Made by a program: the position numbers and the translations under genes
Source of the DNA: JAIEPX01 sp963725255
GTDB taxonomy: Bacteria; Pseudomonadota; Gammaproteobacteria; JAIEPX01
NCBI GenBank assembly: GCA_963725255.1
Contig: CAVRXV010000005.1
Coordinates: forward strand, 124,001 to 188,000
Direction: 5' to 3'
DNA length: 64,000 nucleotides
In this document: positions 37,075 to 46,554 of the stretch, piece by piece
Layout of the letters: each line of letters opens with the position of its first letter
Numbering within the stretch: position 1 is the stretch's first letter
Notes under the pieces: generated by a model
Databases searched by the model: none
Seen by the model: only the letters and a program-made list of their open reading frames with translations
Told to the model about the DNA's origin: nothing

Positions 37075-38094
37075 CTATTCTCTTTCCATAGCTGCGTTAT
37101 ATTCGCCATTCGTTGCAGCAGAATTTAATTTTGCTCGCATCAAAAGTGCATCCTGACTCATCTGAACATTGCTGGATTTTCCTTCCCAGCTATGTAACGC
37201 GGGTTCTTGAAGTGCTCGGCCATAAGAAAAGCTGAGATGCCAGGGATGTGGGCCTAATTTATTCATGGCATCTAAATTGGCAGTTGCTTGTTGGGGTGTT
37301 TGGCCGCCTGATAAAAAATTAATACTGGGTACTGCTGAAGGAACTGTTCGTTTTAGTACAGCAATAGTTTCTTGTGCCACTTGTTCTGGGGTTGATTGTT
37401 GTGCGTGTTTATTTCCGGCAATAACCATACTTGGTTTTAAAATAATATATTCAAGTTTTACACCATAGATAAACAAGGCATTAAATACTTCGTAAAGAGC
37501 CCACTGAGTGACTTTAGAGCAGTGCTCAATTGAATGATCACCATCCATTAATAATTCTGGTTCAACAATAGGTACTATGCCGTTTTCTTGGCAAATAGCA
37601 GCATAACGAGCTAATCCGTCAGCATTCGAATGAATAGCAACATAAGAAGGACAGCTGTCGCTAATAGTGTAAACAGCACGCCATTTTGCAAAACGCGCGC
37701 CTTGCTTTTTATATTCTTGTAATCGTTCGTGTAAATTATCCCAGCCTTGAGTTGTTTTTTCATTTTGACTGTTTGCCAACGGAACTAAACCTTTATCAAC
37801 TTTAATTCCAGGAACAATATTTTTTGAAGCTAATAATGCGGGCAGAGAGAGTCCGTTTGTTGCTTGACCTAGTGTTTCCTCATATAAAATAACGCCACTG
37901 ATATAATTATTTAAATTGTCAGTGTTAAATAGCATATGACGATACGCTAATCGAGATTCTTCTGAACAAGGAATTTTCATTGCATCAAAACGTTTAGTGA
38001 TTGTACTGGTGCTTTCGTCAGCCGCTAAAATTCCTTTTCCAGGAAGAACTAAATCGTTAATCGTTTTTTGTAACTCAGCCTGATTGGTTGTCAT
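37075..38094 (-). CDS. Class I fructose-bisphosphate aldolase
   Basis: The start is ATG at 38094 behind CAGGG, giving 339 residues ('MTTNQAELQKTINDLVLPGKGILAADES'). An in-frame extension to 38271 has no ribosome-binding site and a sequence unlike the family. The Schiff-base Lys lies in 'LEYIILKPSMVI'; 'GKGILAADESTSTITKRF' and 'PSINFLSGGQT' are typical of class I (eukaryote-type) aldolases. It splits fructose-1,6-bisphosphate in glycolysis and gluconeogenesis. It lies downstream of the secreted-protein gene and its terminator. Confidence 0.92.
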   Translation of the reverse strand: MTTNQAELQKTINDLVLPGKGILAADESTSTITKRFDAMKIPCSEESRLAYRHMLFNTDNLNNYISGVILYEETLGQATNGLSLPALLASKNIVPGIKVDKGLVPLANSQNEKTTQGWDNLHERLQEYKKQGARFAKWRAVYTISDSCPSYVAIHSNADGLARYAAICQENGIVPIVEPELLMDGDHSIEHCSKVTQWALYEVFNALFIYGVKLEYIILKPSMVIAGNKHAQQSTPEQVAQETIAVLKRTVPSAVPSINFLSGGQTPQQATANLDAMNKLGPHPWHLSFSYGRALQEPALHSWEGKSSNVQMSQDALLMRAKLNSAATNGEYNAAMERE

Positions 38095-38127
38095 GTCAAA
38101 ATTCCCTGAGAAGTAAGTGATAAAAAA

Positions 38128-38163
38128 AGGAGGCCGCGTAAATCTTTTGAAAACGCGGCCTTC
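38128..38163 (-). terminator. Rho-independent terminator on the minus strand
   Basis: On the minus strand, AAGGCCGCGT pairs with ACGCGGCC around a 13-base loop and is followed by TCCTTTTTTTAT. It lies directly after the stop codon of the secreted-protein gene (38168) and upstream of the aldolase start, so aldolase probably has its own promoter within 34 bp or depends on readthrough. Confidence 0.75.
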
Positions 38164-38167
38164 TAAA

Positions 38168-38596
38168 TTAGTTAATTTCCAACGATTTTTCGTCGCTGCT
38201 GACTGTGCAATTATGCTTTCGACTAATATTAGTAACGATAGCATTATGAAAAACAGCGTTGCTATCATCAATCAGATTTGCAGACACCCAGCAGATCGCT
38301 TTGACATCAGCAGTTTGATTAAAAATATCAGTTAAGCCGAATCCATCATCTTCAACGACAGCAACAGCGAGTTCTGATGGACTATTGACTGTGATAGTGC
38401 TTGACCAGCTTTGACCTTTGCCCAGCGGGGACATTCCAAAAACGGTGCCTGACAAATCCACTTTAGCATCAGAAATAACACCGGTTAGCATGGCTTTATC
38501 AGAATGATTAGAAATGCTGAAGGGTTTCGCTGTTGATGCAATAGCAGGAATAGCAAAAGCAGAGCACAAGACTATAGTGATAATTTGTTTTTTCAT
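38168..38596 (-). CDS. Secreted protein with signal peptide, family unknown
   Basis: The start is ATG at 38596 behind GGAGAAATATCCTA; the open frame extends upstream to 38719, but without a ribosome-binding site. The product has 142 residues. Residues 1-20 are a Sec signal peptide ('KQIITIVLCSAFAIPAIAS') with a likely cut after Ala-Ile-Ala-Ser. The mature part is a small beta-rich domain with two Cys ('AICWVS', 'KHNCTVS'), which could form a disulfide in the periplasm. No relative is recognised. Confidence 0.7.
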   Translation of the reverse strand: MKKQIITIVLCSAFAIPAIASTAKPFSISNHSDKAMLTGVISDAKVDLSGTVFGMSPLGKGQSWSSTITVNSPSELAVAVVEDDGFGLTDIFNQTADVKAICWVSANLIDDSNAVFHNAIVTNISRKHNCTVSSDEKSLEIN

Positions 38597-38776
38597 TAGG
38601 ATATTTCTCCAGTTAGTTGATCTATAAGATGACACATAGCAAATACCCCATGATTTTATACTTAATGAACCAGTGAAATCAATGAAAATGTGACATTTTT
38701 CCACGTCAGTGTTTCCCATTTAAGCCCCAGCGATTCTCGCAGAACATTCTTGCTCGTTGTTCCTTTGCTCTGATAC

Positions 38777-38797
38777 TATGGCCCCCTCTAAAAGGGG
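38777..38797 (+). promoter_or_regulatory. Hairpin masking the tenA Shine-Dalgarno sequence
   Basis: CCCCCTCTAAAAGGGGG folds to a C5/G5 stem whose right arm is part of AAGGGGGTGATGAG, a near-perfect anti-SD match just before ATG 38806. A TACTAT -10-like element (38776-38781) lies just upstream, with TTGCTC 18 bp before it, so transcription may start within or close to the stem. If the whole stem is transcribed, it would block initiation. Confidence 0.45.
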
Positions 38798-38805
38798 GTG
38801 ATGAG

Positions 38806-39483
38806 ATGGGGTATTCAAGGCAAGTGTGGGAAAATGTCGGTCCAATCATCGATGCTATTATTGAGCATCCGTTTAATCAAGAATTGGCATTGGGGACTCT
38901 CAGCGAAGACAAATTCGCTTTCTATATCGAGCAAGACAGTCGATTCTTGCAAGATTTTGCCATGAGTCACGCAATTATTGCTACAAAGGTTTCTACTGAA
39001 TTTATTCTCCCATTTTTGCAATTTGCGAGTAATACAATCATAGAAGAACAAGAAATTGTGCATGAGTATTTTAAAAAAATTTACAACTTCACGAGTACGG
39101 GAAAAATCACTCCAGCTACACTGAGTTACACTAGTTATCTTCTTCGAGTCTGTTCATTAGAACCTGTTGAAGTCGGGGTTGCGGCAGTGTTGCCGTGTTT
39201 TTGGGTATATCATGAAGTTGGTTTGGCAATTGCAAAAAATTCAGTATCGAACAATCCCTATGCTCGTTGGATAGAAACTTACTCAAGTGATGATTTTTCA
39301 AATACCGTGAGTGAAATCATCAAGATTTTCGATGCGTTAGCTGCAAAAACTACCCCAGAAATTAGGGAGCGGATGAACGAAGCGTTTTATAACACGACGG
39401 TACTGGAGTGGCATTTTTGGAATGATGCTTATTATCTAAATGTGTTTGATGAGATCGCGCTAAACACCATTACTACGAGTTGA
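38806..39483 (+). CDS. tenA: TenA/thiaminase II family protein
   Basis: The product has 225 residues and is paralogous to the protein encoded at 36259 ('EHPFNQELALGTLSEDKFAFYIEQDSRFL'). The active-site Cys is present in 'VAAVLPCFWVYHEVG', and the Glu in 'VLEWHFWNDAY'. This copy is therefore likely to be an active aminopyrimidine aminohydrolase. Start ATG 38806 is preceded by a very strong but hairpin-enclosed Shine-Dalgarno sequence. No THI-box/TPP riboswitch sequence was seen upstream, and no thiamine synthesis gene is adjacent. Confidence 0.88.
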   Translation: MGYSRQVWENVGPIIDAIIEHPFNQELALGTLSEDKFAFYIEQDSRFLQDFAMSHAIIATKVSTEFILPFLQFASNTIIEEQEIVHEYFKKIYNFTSTGKITPATLSYTSYLLRVCSLEPVEVGVAAVLPCFWVYHEVGLAIAKNSVSNNPYARWIETYSSDDFSNTVSEIIKIFDALAAKTTPEIRERMNEAFYNTTVLEWHFWNDAYYLNVFDEIALNTITTS

Positions 39484-39535
39484 ATCTCAATATCCATATC
39501 GCTATACTGCCGGACGTTTTATGAAGGGGTAATAG

Positions 39536-39937
39536 GTGAAGCTACGGCACATAACAGATCATTATCAGCGGCAGGCCTATTACTTTATGATCTTCCAGGT
39601 AGGGGTGACACTACTATTTGGGCTCTTAATTTGGCTTGTATGGGGATTTCGTTCAGGTGCTTCAGTGTGGATTGGCGGCTTGACATGTGCCATCCCACAT
39701 CTGTATTTTGCACATCGATTTTTCACAGCAACGGGAGCATTGGCTGCGAAGCAGATAGTTCGCGGCATGTACAGGGCTGAAATAGTCAAATTATTGTTGA
39801 CTGTGCTCCTAATTGTGATAGTGTTCAAGACCCTGCCGGTTGACGTGTTAGCCTTTTTCATAGGCTTCATTTTGGCCCAGATAACGGCTTTTGTGATGAT
39901 ACAACGGTTTTTTCGAAATGCGAGATCGGTTGAGTAA
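39536..39937 (+). CDS. atpI: ATP synthase subunit I (AtpI)
   Basis: The product has 133 residues and starts at GTG 39536. Four membrane segments are visible ('FMIFQVGVTLLFGLLIWLVWG', 'ASVWIGGLTCAIPHLYFA', 'IVKLLLTVLLIVIVFKTL' and 'VLAFFIGFILAQITAFVMI'), with the family's 'GxxxAxxPHLYFAxRxF' pattern. AtpI helps assemble the c-ring. It is the first gene of the atp operon, and atpB starts two bases after its stop. Confidence 0.92.
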   Translation: MKLRHITDHYQRQAYYFMIFQVGVTLLFGLLIWLVWGFRSGASVWIGGLTCAIPHLYFAHRFFTATGALAAKQIVRGMYRAEIVKLLLTVLLIVIVFKTLPVDVLAFFIGFILAQITAFVMIQRFFRNARSVE

Positions 39938-39939
39938 AT

Positions 39940-40737
39940 ATGACTGAACAACATACATTAACAGCATCTGAGTATATTCAGCATCATTTGACGAATTTAC
40001 AATTCAACTTCAAAACTATGACCTTCGGTGAAGGTGGTGGGTTTTGGACATTGAATGTCGATACTTTCCTTATTTCTGTTGCCCTTGGCCTGATTGTGAT
40101 TTTGCTATTTCGCCAAGTGGCTAAGTCGATGACATCAGGTGTGCCGGGTAGGCTTCAAAATTTTGTCGAAGTAATTTTCGAATTCGTTGACCAGCAAGTT
40201 AAAGACACTTTTCATGGCCGTAGCATATTGATCGCCCCATTGGCCTTGACGATTTTCACCTGGGTCTTTTTAATGAATTTGATGGATCTTATTCCGGTGG
40301 ATGTCCTGCCTCGCGTGGCGGGCGCTATAGGGGTTCAGCATCTACGTGTAGTGCCCACTACAGATTTATCCACGACATTCGGGATGTCGATCACAGTCTT
40401 CTTCCTGATTTTGTTCTATAGCTTTAAAGTAAAAGGAGCCAAAGGCGTTTTCTTGGAGTTTTTCACAAAGCCCTTTGGGATATGGTTCTTCCCGGTGAAT
40501 TTCATCATGCGTGTGGTAGAAGAACTGGCCAGACCGATTTCACTGGCACTACGGTTGTTTGGTAATATGTTTGCAGGCGAACTTATTTTCATTTTGATCG
40601 CCTTGCTTCCCTGGTATCTGCAATGGCCCCTTGCTCTGCCTTGGGCGCTGTTTCATATATTGATCATTACCTTACAAGCCTTTATTTTCATGGTATTGAC
40701 AATTGTGTATCTGAGCTTAGCATGCGAAGATCATTAA
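39940..40737 (+). CDS. atpB: ATP synthase F0 subunit a
   Basis: The product has 265 residues, with six hydrophobic segments. The essential Arg lies in 'ELARPISLALRLFGNMFAGELI', as in E. coli Arg210, forming the proton half-channels against the c-ring. 'GVPGRLQNFVEVIFEFVDQQVKD' and 'PVDVLPRVAG' are typical for gammaproteobacteria. Start ATG 39940. The sequence is clean, unlike the later genes of this operon. Confidence 0.97.
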   Translation: MTEQHTLTASEYIQHHLTNLQFNFKTMTFGEGGGFWTLNVDTFLISVALGLIVILLFRQVAKSMTSGVPGRLQNFVEVIFEFVDQQVKDTFHGRSILIAPLALTIFTWVFLMNLMDLIPVDVLPRVAGAIGVQHLRVVPTTDLSTTFGMSITVFFLILFYSFKVKGAKGVFLEFFTKPFGIWFFPVNFIMRVVEELARPISLALRLFGNMFAGELIFILIALLPWYLQWPLALPWALFHILIITLQAFIFMVLTIVYLSLACEDH

Positions 40738-40756
40738 CTTTTAAAGAGGAGCAACA

Positions 40757-41050
40757 ATGGATAATTTAGTAGCACATTTACAAGGTATGACAGCAATCGC
40801 TGTGGGCATCATGATTGGTATGGGTGCTTTGGGTACCGCAATCGGATTTGGTTTATTGGGTGGTAAGTTTCTTGAAGGGTCTGCACGTCAGCCAGAGATG
40901 GTTCCTATGCTCCAAGTGAAAATGTTCATCGTTGCGGGTCTTTTGGACGCGGTGTCAATGATCGGTATTGGTTTAGCCCTTTGGTTCACAGTAAAGAGCC
41001 CATTCCTTGCTACATTAATGGAATTTGCACCTAAAGCGGCTGGCGGTTAA
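40757..41050 (+). CDS. atpE: ATP synthase F0 subunit c
   Basis: The product has 97 residues: two membrane helices, with a Gly-rich first helix ('IMIGMGALGTAIGFGLLGGKFLEG'), a polar loop 'ARQPEM' and the proton-binding Asp in 'GLLDAVSMIGIGLALWF' (a sodium-type Glu/Gln set is absent, so it is H+-type). The C-terminus is about 15 residues longer than in E. coli. Start ATG 40757 behind AAAGAGGAGCAACA. Confidence 0.97.
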   Translation: MDNLVAHLQGMTAIAVGIMIGMGALGTAIGFGLLGGKFLEGSARQPEMVPMLQVKMFIVAGLLDAVSMIGIGLALWFTVKSPFLATLMEFAPKAAGG

Positions 41051-41078
41051 GTTTTTGCACAAGTTTGGAGTCTAAGCG

Positions 41079-41558
41079 GTGGATTTAAACGTTACATTAA
41101 TTGGCCAAATGATTGCATTTGCGATGTTTATCTTCGTAACAATGCGGTATATCTGGCCACCGATATTAAATGCTCTGGACGAGCGGCAAAAGCGAATTGC
41201 TGAAGGACTACAAGCAGCTGAGCGAAGTGAAAATGAGCTCAAATTGTCGCAAAAACACATTGCTGATCAATTGCGTGAAGCAAAACATCAAGCGGCAGTA
41301 ATTATTGAGCACGCCAATCAACGCGCTGTAAGAATCGTTGAAGAAGGTAAAGAAACGGCGCAGAAAGAAGGTCAACGATTGCTAGAAATGGCTCAGAGTG
41401 ACATTGAGCAAGAGCGATTATCTACACGTGATGTATTAATGAAAGAATTGTCTGAAATTACTATTCAAGGTGTTGAAAAAATTCTTCAGAAAAATATTGA
41501 TCATGCAACTCACTCACGTTTAGTGGATCAGCTCATCGCTGAAATTCCAGGAGCTTAG
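41079..41558 (+). CDS. atpF: ATP synthase F0 subunit b
   Basis: The product has 159 residues and starts at GTG 41079 behind TTGGAG ('MDLNVTLIGQMIAFAMFIFVTMRYIWPP' corresponds to the E. coli start). One N-terminal membrane helix is followed by a long right-handed coiled coil of Ala/Glu/Gln-rich heptads, the peripheral stalk. Its stop is directly followed by the ATG of atpH. Confidence 0.96.
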   Translation: MDLNVTLIGQMIAFAMFIFVTMRYIWPPILNALDERQKRIAEGLQAAERSENELKLSQKHIADQLREAKHQAAVIIEHANQRAVRIVEEGKETAQKEGQRLLEMAQSDIEQERLSTRDVLMKELSEITIQGVEKILQKNIDHATHSRLVDQLIAEIPGA

Positions 41559-41559
41559 A

Positions 41560-42096
41560 ATGGCTGAAGCGCTCACAGTAGCTAGACCTTATGCCGAAGC
41601 AGCATTGCATTTTGCAACTCAAAATGGCACAACGCTGGAATGGCTGAATCAGTTAACGCTGTTGTCTGCCATTGCTTCTAATGAACAAGCGAAAGAAATA
41701 ATCAAAGATCCTCGAATATCATTAGAGCAGCAAGTTGAATTATTTTCCGATGTTGCAGTTTCGGTGCTTGATGAGAATGGACGAAATTTTGTTGGATTAT
41801 TAGCAGAATATCGTCGCTTAATTTTACTACCCGAAATATTTCAAGAATATCAACGATTGTTAGCAGAACAAGAACGTCGAATCACCGCTGAAGTCCGTAC
41901 AGCACAACCACTGACTGATGAACAGATTACGCAAATGTCATCGGCATTAAAGAAACGTTTTGATTCTGCTGTGACTATAAAGTCGGTAATTGATGAATCA
42001 CTTTTAGGTGGCGCATTGATTCAAATTGGTGATTTAGTAATTGATGGTTCGTTGCGCGGTCGTTTAACATCAATGGCCGCAGCTTTACGTAGCTGA
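41560..42096 (+). CDS. atpH: ATP synthase F1 subunit delta
   Basis: The product has 178 residues. Typical: 'TVARPYAEAALHFATQ', 'KEIIKDPRISLEQQVELF', 'NFVGLLAEYRRLILLPEIFQEYQ' and a C-terminal 'SLLGGALIQIGDLVIDGSLRGRLTSMAAAL'. It joins F1 to the b subunits. The reading frame is intact. Confidence 0.96.
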   Translation: MAEALTVARPYAEAALHFATQNGTTLEWLNQLTLLSAIASNEQAKEIIKDPRISLEQQVELFSDVAVSVLDENGRNFVGLLAEYRRLILLPEIFQEYQRLLAEQERRITAEVRTAQPLTDEQITQMSSALKKRFDSAVTIKSVIDESLLGGALIQIGDLVIDGSLRGRLTSMAAALRS

Positions 42097-42128
42097 ATGT
42101 GAAACAGATATTATAGAGGAATACAGAT

Positions 42129-43683
42129 ATGCAAATTAATCCTTCTGAAATTAGTGATCTAATACGTCAACGTATTAGTCAATTCGATGTCACTGCTCAA
42201 TTGCGAACAGAAGGGACTATCGTTAGCGTCAAAGACGGAATTTTACGCATTCACGGAATTCATTCTGTGATGGCGAGCGAAATGATCGAATTACCCGGTG
42301 GTTTATTTGGTATTGCACTCAATTTGGAAGAAGATTCCGTGGGCGCGGTTGTGATGGGTGATTATGAGAGTTTATCTGAAGGCGATACTGTAAAATGTAC
42401 GGGCCGTATTTTTGAAGTTCCGGTGGGTGAAGGATTGCTAGGTCGCGTGGTTGATGCATTAGGAAATCCGTATTGATGGTCAAGGTGCCGATTCAAGCCA
42501 CTGAAATGTCGCCGATCGAAAAAGTGGCGCCAGGTGTGATTGCTCGTCAATCAGTCAATCAACCATTACAAACTGGGCTTAAAGCAATCGATGCAATGGT
42601 TCCGATTGGACGAGGTCAGCGTGAATTAATTATTGGTGATCGTCAAACAGGTAAAACAGCAATTGCAATCGATACCATCATTAATCAAAAAAATACGGGC
42701 GTTAAATGTATTTATGTTGCGATTGGTCAAAAAGCTTCTTCTGTTGCTAACGTAGTACGTAAATTAGAAGAACATGGTGCGATGGCTCATACCATTATTG
42801 TTGCTGCAACTGCTGCTGAATCTGCTGCATTGCAATATTATTGCTCCTTATTCCGGTTGCGCAATGGGTGAATATTTCCGTGACAAGGGCGAAGATGCGT
42901 TAATTATTTATGATGATTTAACCAAACAAGCTTGGGCATATCGTCAAATTTCATTATTATTACGTCGCCCACCAGGTCGTGAAGCTTATCCTGGTGACGT
43001 ATTTTATTTGCATTCACGATTATTAGAACGAGCTGCGCGTGTCAATGCAGAATATGTTGAAAAAATGACCAATGGTAAAGTCAAAGGACAAAACAGGATC
43101 ATTAACTGCATTGCCGATTATTGAAACGCAAGCAGGTGACGTATCTGCTTTCGTTCCAACCAATGTGATTTCAATTACCGATGGTCAGATTTATCTTGAA
43201 ACCGATTTGTTTAATGCAGGTATTCGTCCTGCAATTAATGCTGGTTTATCAGTTTCTCGTGTGGGTGGTGCTGCACAAACTAAAATCATTAAAAAATTTG
43301 GTGGTGGTATGCGTATTAGCTCTAGCGCAATATCGTGAATTAGAAGCATTTGCGCAATTTGCTTCTGATCTTAGATGAAACAACGCGTAAACAATTAGAG
43401 CGTGGTCAACGTAGTACGGAAGTATTAAAACAAAAACAATATTCTCCGCTATCTGTCGCTGAAATGGCGGTGAGTTTATTCATTGCTGGATCAAGGTTAT
43501 TTAGATGATGTTCCGATTAATAAAGTCGTGTGCGTTTGAGCAAGCATTGCATATTTTTATGCGAGACAAATATCGCTCAATTGATCAGAGCAAGTGAACG
43601 AAAATCCTGATACGAGCGAAGAAACGATTGCAGTAAGCTGAAAGAAATTGTTCATCGAATTTAAAAAAACGCAGACATGGTAG
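42129..43683 (+). CDS. atpA: ATP synthase F1 subunit alpha, reading frame broken by single-base indels
   Basis: The first 114 codons are intact. From 42471 to the stop (TAG 43681), the protein is continuous only if about ten single-base slips are undone. I place extra bases near 42471 (T), 42487 (G), 42838 (T), 43089 (C), 43315 (A), 43371 (T), 43490 (A), 43531 (T) and 43660 (A), plus less clear ones near 43580-43634. Between slips the sequence is very close to AtpA of other gammaproteobacteria: Walker A 'GDRQTGKTAIAID', then 'GQKASSVANVVRKLEEHGA' and 'ISLLLRRPPGREAYPGDVFYLHSRLLERAARV'. A decayed gene would also carry many substitutions and stops. Sequence error is more likely; a true pseudogene cannot be ruled out. 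Confidence 0.88.
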
Positions 43684-43694
43684 AATAATATGGC

Positions 43695-44563
43695 ATGTCG
43701 GACAGAGAAATTAGAACTAAAATTGCGAGTATTAAAAATACGCAAAAAATTACGCGCGCCATGGAAATGGTTGCGGCCAGTAAAATGCGTAGAGCGCAAG
43801 ATCGCATGCGTACGTTCTCGCCCATATGCGAAAAAAATGTTGCAAGTGATTGATCATGTTGCAAACAGTCGCAGCGAATATCATCATCCTTATTTAATGG
43901 CAAATGATGAGCCCAAAAGAGTAGGCTATTATTGTCATCACAACCGATCGGGGATTATGCGGTGGCTTAAATATTAATTTGTTCAAAGCTGTTGCTTAAA
44001 GATATGCAATGATTGGCATAAAAAAGGCTGTCGAAATTGAGATTTGTACTGATTGGCACGAAAGGTGAAATTTTCTTCAAACGATTTGGTGGCAATGTCA
44101 TTGGGCATGCCGATCAATTAGGTGATGCCCCATCGATCAACGATTTAATTGGTATCGTTAAAGTCATGCTGGATCGTTTCGAATCATGGTGAAATCGATC
44201 GCAATTTATGTGGCAACAATGAATTTGTAAACACCATGACGCAACGTCCTCATATTGAACAGCTTGTTGCCATTGGTGATGGCAGAAACCAAAGTAAAGA
44301 ACATGTATTGGGATTATATTTACGAACCCGATGCCAAAGAATTGTTAGATCCTTATTAATTCGTTATATTGAATCACAGGTTTATCAAGCGGTGGTTGAA
44401 AATATTGCGTGTGAACAAGCCGCGCGAATGGTGGCGATGAAAAATGCACAGAAAATGCGGGCGAATTAATTAATGAATTGCAATTAGTTTATAATAAAGC
44501 GCGACAAGCAGCGATTACGCAGGAAATTGCGGAAATTGTTTCGGGTAGCTGACAGCGGTTTAA
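43695..44563 (+). CDS. atpG: ATP synthase F1 subunit gamma, reading frame broken by single-base indels
   Basis: From ATG 43695 (MSDREIRTKIASIKNTQKIT-like start in one frame) to a likely TAA at 44561, fragments in all three frames line up with AtpG: 'RAMEMVAASKMRRAQDRM', 'SRPYAKKMLQVIDHVANSRSEYHHPYL', 'ITTDRGLCGGLNIN', 'KGEIFFKRFGGNVIGHADQLGDAPS', 'NEFVNTMTQRP', 'RYIESQVYQAVVENIACEQAARMVAMK' and 'ELQLVYNKARQAAITQEIAEIVSG'. The central stalk subunit is therefore complete in content but has many small indels. The apparent TGA at 44550 lies in a slipped frame; removing one A restores the usual end. Confidence 0.8.
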
Positions 44564-44600
44564 TTTTTTAATTGAATTGAAATAGAGTGAGATCGAAAAT

Positions 44601-45980
44601 ATGACTATGAGTGGAACAATTGATCGAAATTATCGGCGCGGTAGTCGACGTTGAATTTCCAGCGTGACAATGTTCCTAAAGTTTATGATGCGTTACATGT
44701 GCCAAGTCATAACCTGACTTTGGAAGTGCAACAACAATTGGGCGATGGCATCGTGCGAACCATTGCAATGGGACCTACTGATGGTTTACGTCGTGGCTTG
44801 GAAGTGAACAACACGGGTGCACCGATTATGGTTCCTGTTGGTGAAAAAACATTAGGTCGAATTATGGACGTTTTAGGTGATCCGATAGATGAAGCGGTCC
44901 AATTGGTGAAGAATCTCGTTTCCTATTCATCGACCTGCACCTACATTTGCTGATCAAGCGGCTCAGCACGAATTATTAGAAACAGGAATTAAAGTAATCG
45001 ATTTATTATGTCCGTTTGCAAAAGGCGGTAAAGTCGGTTTATTTGGCGGTGCCGGTGTAGGTAAAACCGTTAACATGATGGAACTCATTCGAAATATTGC
45101 TATTGAACATAGTGGTTATTCCGTATTTGCGGGTGTAGGTGAACGAACACGTGAAGGCAATGACTTCTATCATGAAATGAAAGAATCCAACGTATTGGAT
45201 AAAGTGTCGCTGGTTTATGGTCAGATGAATGAACCGCCAGGAAATCGTTTACGTGTTGCATTAACTGGCTTAACCATTGCCGAAAATTTCCGTGATGAAG
45301 GTCGAGACGTATTATTATTCATTGATAATATTTATCGTTATACCTTAGCGGGTACAGAAGTATCTGCGTTATTAGGGCGTATGCCTTCTGCGGTAGGTTA
45401 TCAACCGACATTGGCAGAAGAAATGGGTGCATTGCAAGAACGTATTACTTCAACAAAAACAGGTTCTATTACTTCTATTCAAGCGGTATATGTTCCTGCG
45501 GATGACTTAACCGATCCATCACCTGCCACAACATTTGCGCACTTAGATGCGACGGTCGTATTGTCACGACAAATTGCAGAGTTGGGTATTTATCCTGCGA
45601 TCGATCCGTTCGATTCAACCAGCCGTCAATTAGATCCGTTAGTCATTGGCCAAGAACATTATGACGTTGCACGTGCCGTTCAAAGTACATTGCAACGTTA
45701 TAAAGAATTAAAAGATATTATTGCAATTTTAGGTATGGATGAATTATCTGAAGAAGATAAATTAACCGTACAACGTGCGCGAAAAATTCAGCGCTTCTTG
45801 TCACAACCGTTCTTCGTTGCAGAAGTATTTACAGGTTCACCTGGAAAATATGTATCACTGAAAGAAACCATTCGTGGATTTAAAGCCATTATTGACGGTG
45901 AATACGATCATATTCCTGAACAAGCATTTTACATGGTCGGTACAATTGATGAAGTGACAAAGAAAGCTGAAGAGCTCTAA
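44601..45980 (+). CDS. atpD: ATP synthase F1 subunit beta, 5' part broken by indels
   Basis: ATG 44601 starts 'MTMSGTI'. Two extra bases in the first 60 nt, and two missing bases near 44899 (GGG run) and 44923 (CCC run), break the frame. After about 44935 everything is intact to TAA 45978: 'LFGGAGVGKTVNMMELIRNIA' (Walker A), 'GERTREGNDFYHEM', 'FIDNIYRYTLAGTEVSALLGRMPSAVGYQPTLAEEMG' and 'EEDKLTVQRARKIQRFLSQPFFVAEVFTG'. This is catalytic subunit beta. The sharp border at about 44.94 kb between damaged and perfect sequence supports a local sequence-quality cause. Confidence 0.92.
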
Positions 45981-45991
45981 GGGTTGGAGTA

Positions 45992-46414
45992 ATGAGTATG
46001 TCAATTCATTTAGACATTGTGAGTGCTGAAAAAGAAATTTTTTCAGGCCTCGTACAGTCTGTTGTTGTCACGGGAGCTTTAGGCGAGCTTGGTGTGATGT
46101 TAGGTCACACGCCTCTGTTGACGAGCTTGCGACCTGGAGAAGTCCGACTTGTAAAGCTCAATGGTGAAACGGAAATCATCTATATTTCAGGTGGTTTTCT
46201 CGAAGTACAACCCAATTTGGTGACAATATTAGCTGATACTGCAGAACGTGCGGCTGATCTAGATGAAGCTGCTGCGCGCGAAGCCCAAAAAATTGCTCAA
46301 AGTAAAATTGCTCAAAAAACGTCTGAATTAGAATATTCAAAAGCATTAGCAGAATTAGCACAAGCTGCCGCACAATTACGAGCGATTGGAAAATTGCGCT
46401 CTAAGCACCGATAG
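45992..46414 (+). CDS. atpC: ATP synthase F1 subunit epsilon
   Basis: The product has 140 residues: 'IHLDIVSAEKEIFSGLVQSVVVTGALGELGVMLGHTPLLTSLRPGEVRL' (beta-sandwich) and a C-terminal helix pair rich in Ala/Gln. It is the inhibitory central-stalk subunit. It starts at ATG 45992, eleven bases after atpD, and is intact. Confidence 0.96.
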   Translation: MSMSIHLDIVSAEKEIFSGLVQSVVVTGALGELGVMLGHTPLLTSLRPGEVRLVKLNGETEIIYISGGFLEVQPNLVTILADTAERAADLDEAAAREAQKIAQSKIAQKTSELEYSKALAELAQAAAQLRAIGKLRSKHR

Positions 46415-46554
46415 TAATTTTTTGAAATTACATTTGTTGCAGTAAGATTTTAGTTGCGTCAGGTCATTTGGGAAAAGCTTTGAGATAATCCTTTTATTGC
46501 GCTTCGACAATTTTCCATATCTTCAAAGTTAATAGTCTATAGAAGGAAACGCAG

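Noticed and set aside
38597..38805. TPP riboswitch before tenA
   Set aside because: The conserved CTGAGA and ACCTGATCTGG-type THI-box elements are absent.
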